64,000 nt of DNA, taken from positions 124,001 through 188,000 of the forward strand of contig NZ_JAUNKO010000002.1 of NCBI RefSeq assembly GCF_030532715.1, given 5' to 3'. Positions 62,799 to 64,000 of this stretch are shown piece by piece. The notes beneath the pieces were generated by a model, which did no database searches, was not told where the DNA came from, and saw nothing but the letters and a program-made list of their open reading frames with translations. The first letter of the stretch is position 1, and every line of letters starts with the position of its first letter. The translations under genes were made by a program, and so were the position numbers. The stretch comes from Corynebacterium sp. Lineage in GTDB: Bacteria; Actinomycetota; Actinomycetes; Mycobacteriales; Mycobacteriaceae.

Positions 62799-64000
62799 TT
62801 AGTTGGCGGGCGTGGTGTTGATTGAGGCTGCGGTGATGGATCCGTCGCTGACACGGATTCGCAATTGGCTGCCGGGCGGGGCTTGCGCGATTGCGGTAAC
62901 CACGTCGCCTGGCGGGGTGACCTGCACGACGGCGTAGCCGCGGGCCAGCGTGGCGGCGGGGCCGAGGGTGGCGATTCTGGCGCGCAGCGCACTGACCGTG
63001 GTGTCCGCGTGGCGGAGCTGTTGGGTAATGTCGCGCCGAATCAACGTACGTGCGTGCTGGATTTCTTCGGCGCGCCGGTTGATGGGGGTGAACGGGTCCG
63101 CCAGCACGGGCCGGGATCGCACGCTGGCAAGGCCTTGCATTTCGCGTTGCACCCAGCCGCGTAAGGCCGCAGCGGAGCGCTGCCGGAGCTCTTCGATGAG
63201 CGCGCGTTCCGCGACGACGTCCGGTACAACGCGTTTCGCGGCGTCGGTGGGCGTGGCGGCGCGGAGGTCCGCGACGTTGTCAAGCACGGGGTTGTCGGGT
63301 TCGTGCCCGATCGCGGAGACCACCGGGGTGGTTGCGGCTGCGACGGCGCGCTGGAGGGCTTCCTCGGAAAAGGGCAGGAGGTCTTCCACGGAGCCGCCGC
63401 CGCGCGCGATGATAATCACATCTACGTTCGGGTTGGCGTCGAGGGTTTCCAGGGCGGCGATAATTTCGGGGACGGCAGGCGCGCCTTGGACGGCCGTGTT
63501 GATCACCTCGAAGCGGACTTCGGGCCACCGGTCGCGCGCCACGCTGAGTACGTCGCGTTCGGCGGCGGAGCCACGCCCAGTGATCAGGCCAACGCAGCGC
63601 GGTAGGTACGGGAGGGGGCGTTTGCGGGCGGCGTCGAAAAGCCCTTCGGCAGCCAGCTGCTTGCGCAATTGTTCGATGCGGGCGAGGAGTTCGCCGATGC
63701 CCACGGGCCGAATTTCGGTGGCCCACAGGGAGAAGGAACCACGCCCGGAATAGAACGCTGGTTTGGCGTAGATGACCACGCGGTCGCCGTCGCGCAACGA
63801 CGTCCCTTTCAGCACGGTTGTTGGGCAGGTGACCTGCACGCTTGCTTCGGCTTCCGTATCGCGAAGCGTGAGGTAGGACAGCCGCCACGAGGGTTTCATG
63901 TTCACCTGGGTGAGCTGCCCCTCCACCCAAATATGGCCCAAGCGTTCGATCCAAGCCTTGACTTTGGCGTTGACTTCGCGGACGGGCCACGGGTGTTCAG
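62799..64000 (-). CDS. xseA: Exodeoxyribonuclease VII large subunit (5' end outside window)
   Basis: About 400 C-terminal codons of XseA are visible; the frame stays open to the window edge, reading [20 protein letters not shown] before GHIWVEGQL. The N-terminal OB-fold includes EGQLTQVN and [15 protein letters not shown]. The catalytic region has [33 protein letters not shown] and [14 protein letters not shown] coiled-coil C-terminus and a LARGYAVVQ segment complete it. Start lies upstream of position 64000. Confidence 0.97.
   Translation of the reverse strand, partial: EHPWPVREVNAKVKAWIERLGHIWVEGQLTQVNMKPSWRLSYLTLRDTEAEASVQVTCPTTVLKGTSLRDGDRVVIYAKPAFYSGRGSFSLWATEIRPVGIGELLARIEQLRKQLAAEGLFDAARKRPLPYLPRCVGLITGRGSAAERDVLSVARDRWPEVRFEVINTAVQGAPAVPEIIAALETLDANPNVDVIIIARGGGSVEDLLPFSEEALQRAVAAATTPVVSAIGHEPDNPVLDNVADLRAATPTDAAKRVVPDVVAERALIEELRQRSAAALRGWVQREMQGLASVRSRPVLADPFTPINRRAEEIQHARTLIRRDITQQLRHADTTVSALRARIATLGPAATLARGYAVVQVTPPGDVVTAIAQAPPGSQLRIRVSDGSITAASINTTPAN

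Overview
The window is a piece of actinobacterial chromosome, most likely Corynebacterium. Evidence: high GC; mycothiol chemistry (mca); a DtxR-type iron box in front of a RipA-like AraC regulator; an FMN riboswitch on a PnuC-like riboflavin carrier (RibM type); many starts sitting 6-9 nt behind a -10 hexamer (leaderless mRNAs); and gene orders shared with mycobacteria and C. glutamicum (pth-rplY-prs-glmU; TetR-mfd; mazG-transglycosylase-eno-ftsB-DUF501-ppx2; greA-DUF4307-mca-Z-prenyl synthase; fumC-glpX-DUF4245-xseBA). The species cannot be fixed from the sequence alone.

Layout. 1-8.7 kb: end of an ABC-F ATPase, AlkB-like dioxygenase, a zeta-toxin-like kinase with a small overlapping upstream partner, ABM monooxygenase, PPK2, a crotonase-fold hydrolase, riboswitch-controlled ribM, and two poorly known proteins. 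8.9-21.2 kb: lipase, prfC, flavin oxidoreductase, gapX-type GAPDH, a serine-hydrolase-like membrane protein lacking its catalytic lysine, cyclase, then pth, rplY, prs, glmU. 21.5-25.7 kb: metal P-type ATPase, a solitary phage-type M23-GH25 lysin and tRNA-Gln. 25.8-37.0 kb: TetR-mfd, lysine-type permease, mazG-like, transglycosylase, eno, ftsB-like, DUF501, ppx2.

37.06-41.29 kb is the main accessory region. It is a decayed prophage or phage-like island bounded by tRNA-Leu(UAA) and a 20-bp copy of that tRNA's 3' end (attL/attR). It keeps a frameshifted integrase tail, a 5'-truncated MuF-type head protein whose C-terminus is a separate toxin-like domain, an adjacent acidic immunity-like gene, a tRNA-like minihelix, a scaffold-protein fragment, and an oppositely oriented two-gene cassette (328-aa soluble protein plus 81-aa two-helix membrane protein) of unknown function. 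The toxin-immunity pair and the two-gene cassette are the best candidates for interesting or undescribed biology.

41.4-64 kb: secreted TAP-like hydrolase, RipA-like regulator, Bax1-like protein, lipoprotein, greA, DUF4307, mca, Z-prenyl synthase, flavodoxin-like protein, coaA, glyA, a membrane protein with a HicA-like tail, the divergent DUF5997/LysR-substrate-domain pair, a 5-oxoprolinase operon (pxpABC plus NRAMP-like carrier) divergent from its likely GntR regulator, fumC, glpX, DUF4245, xseB and the 3' part of xseA. All functional calls rest on motif recognition and gene order; no database search was possible.
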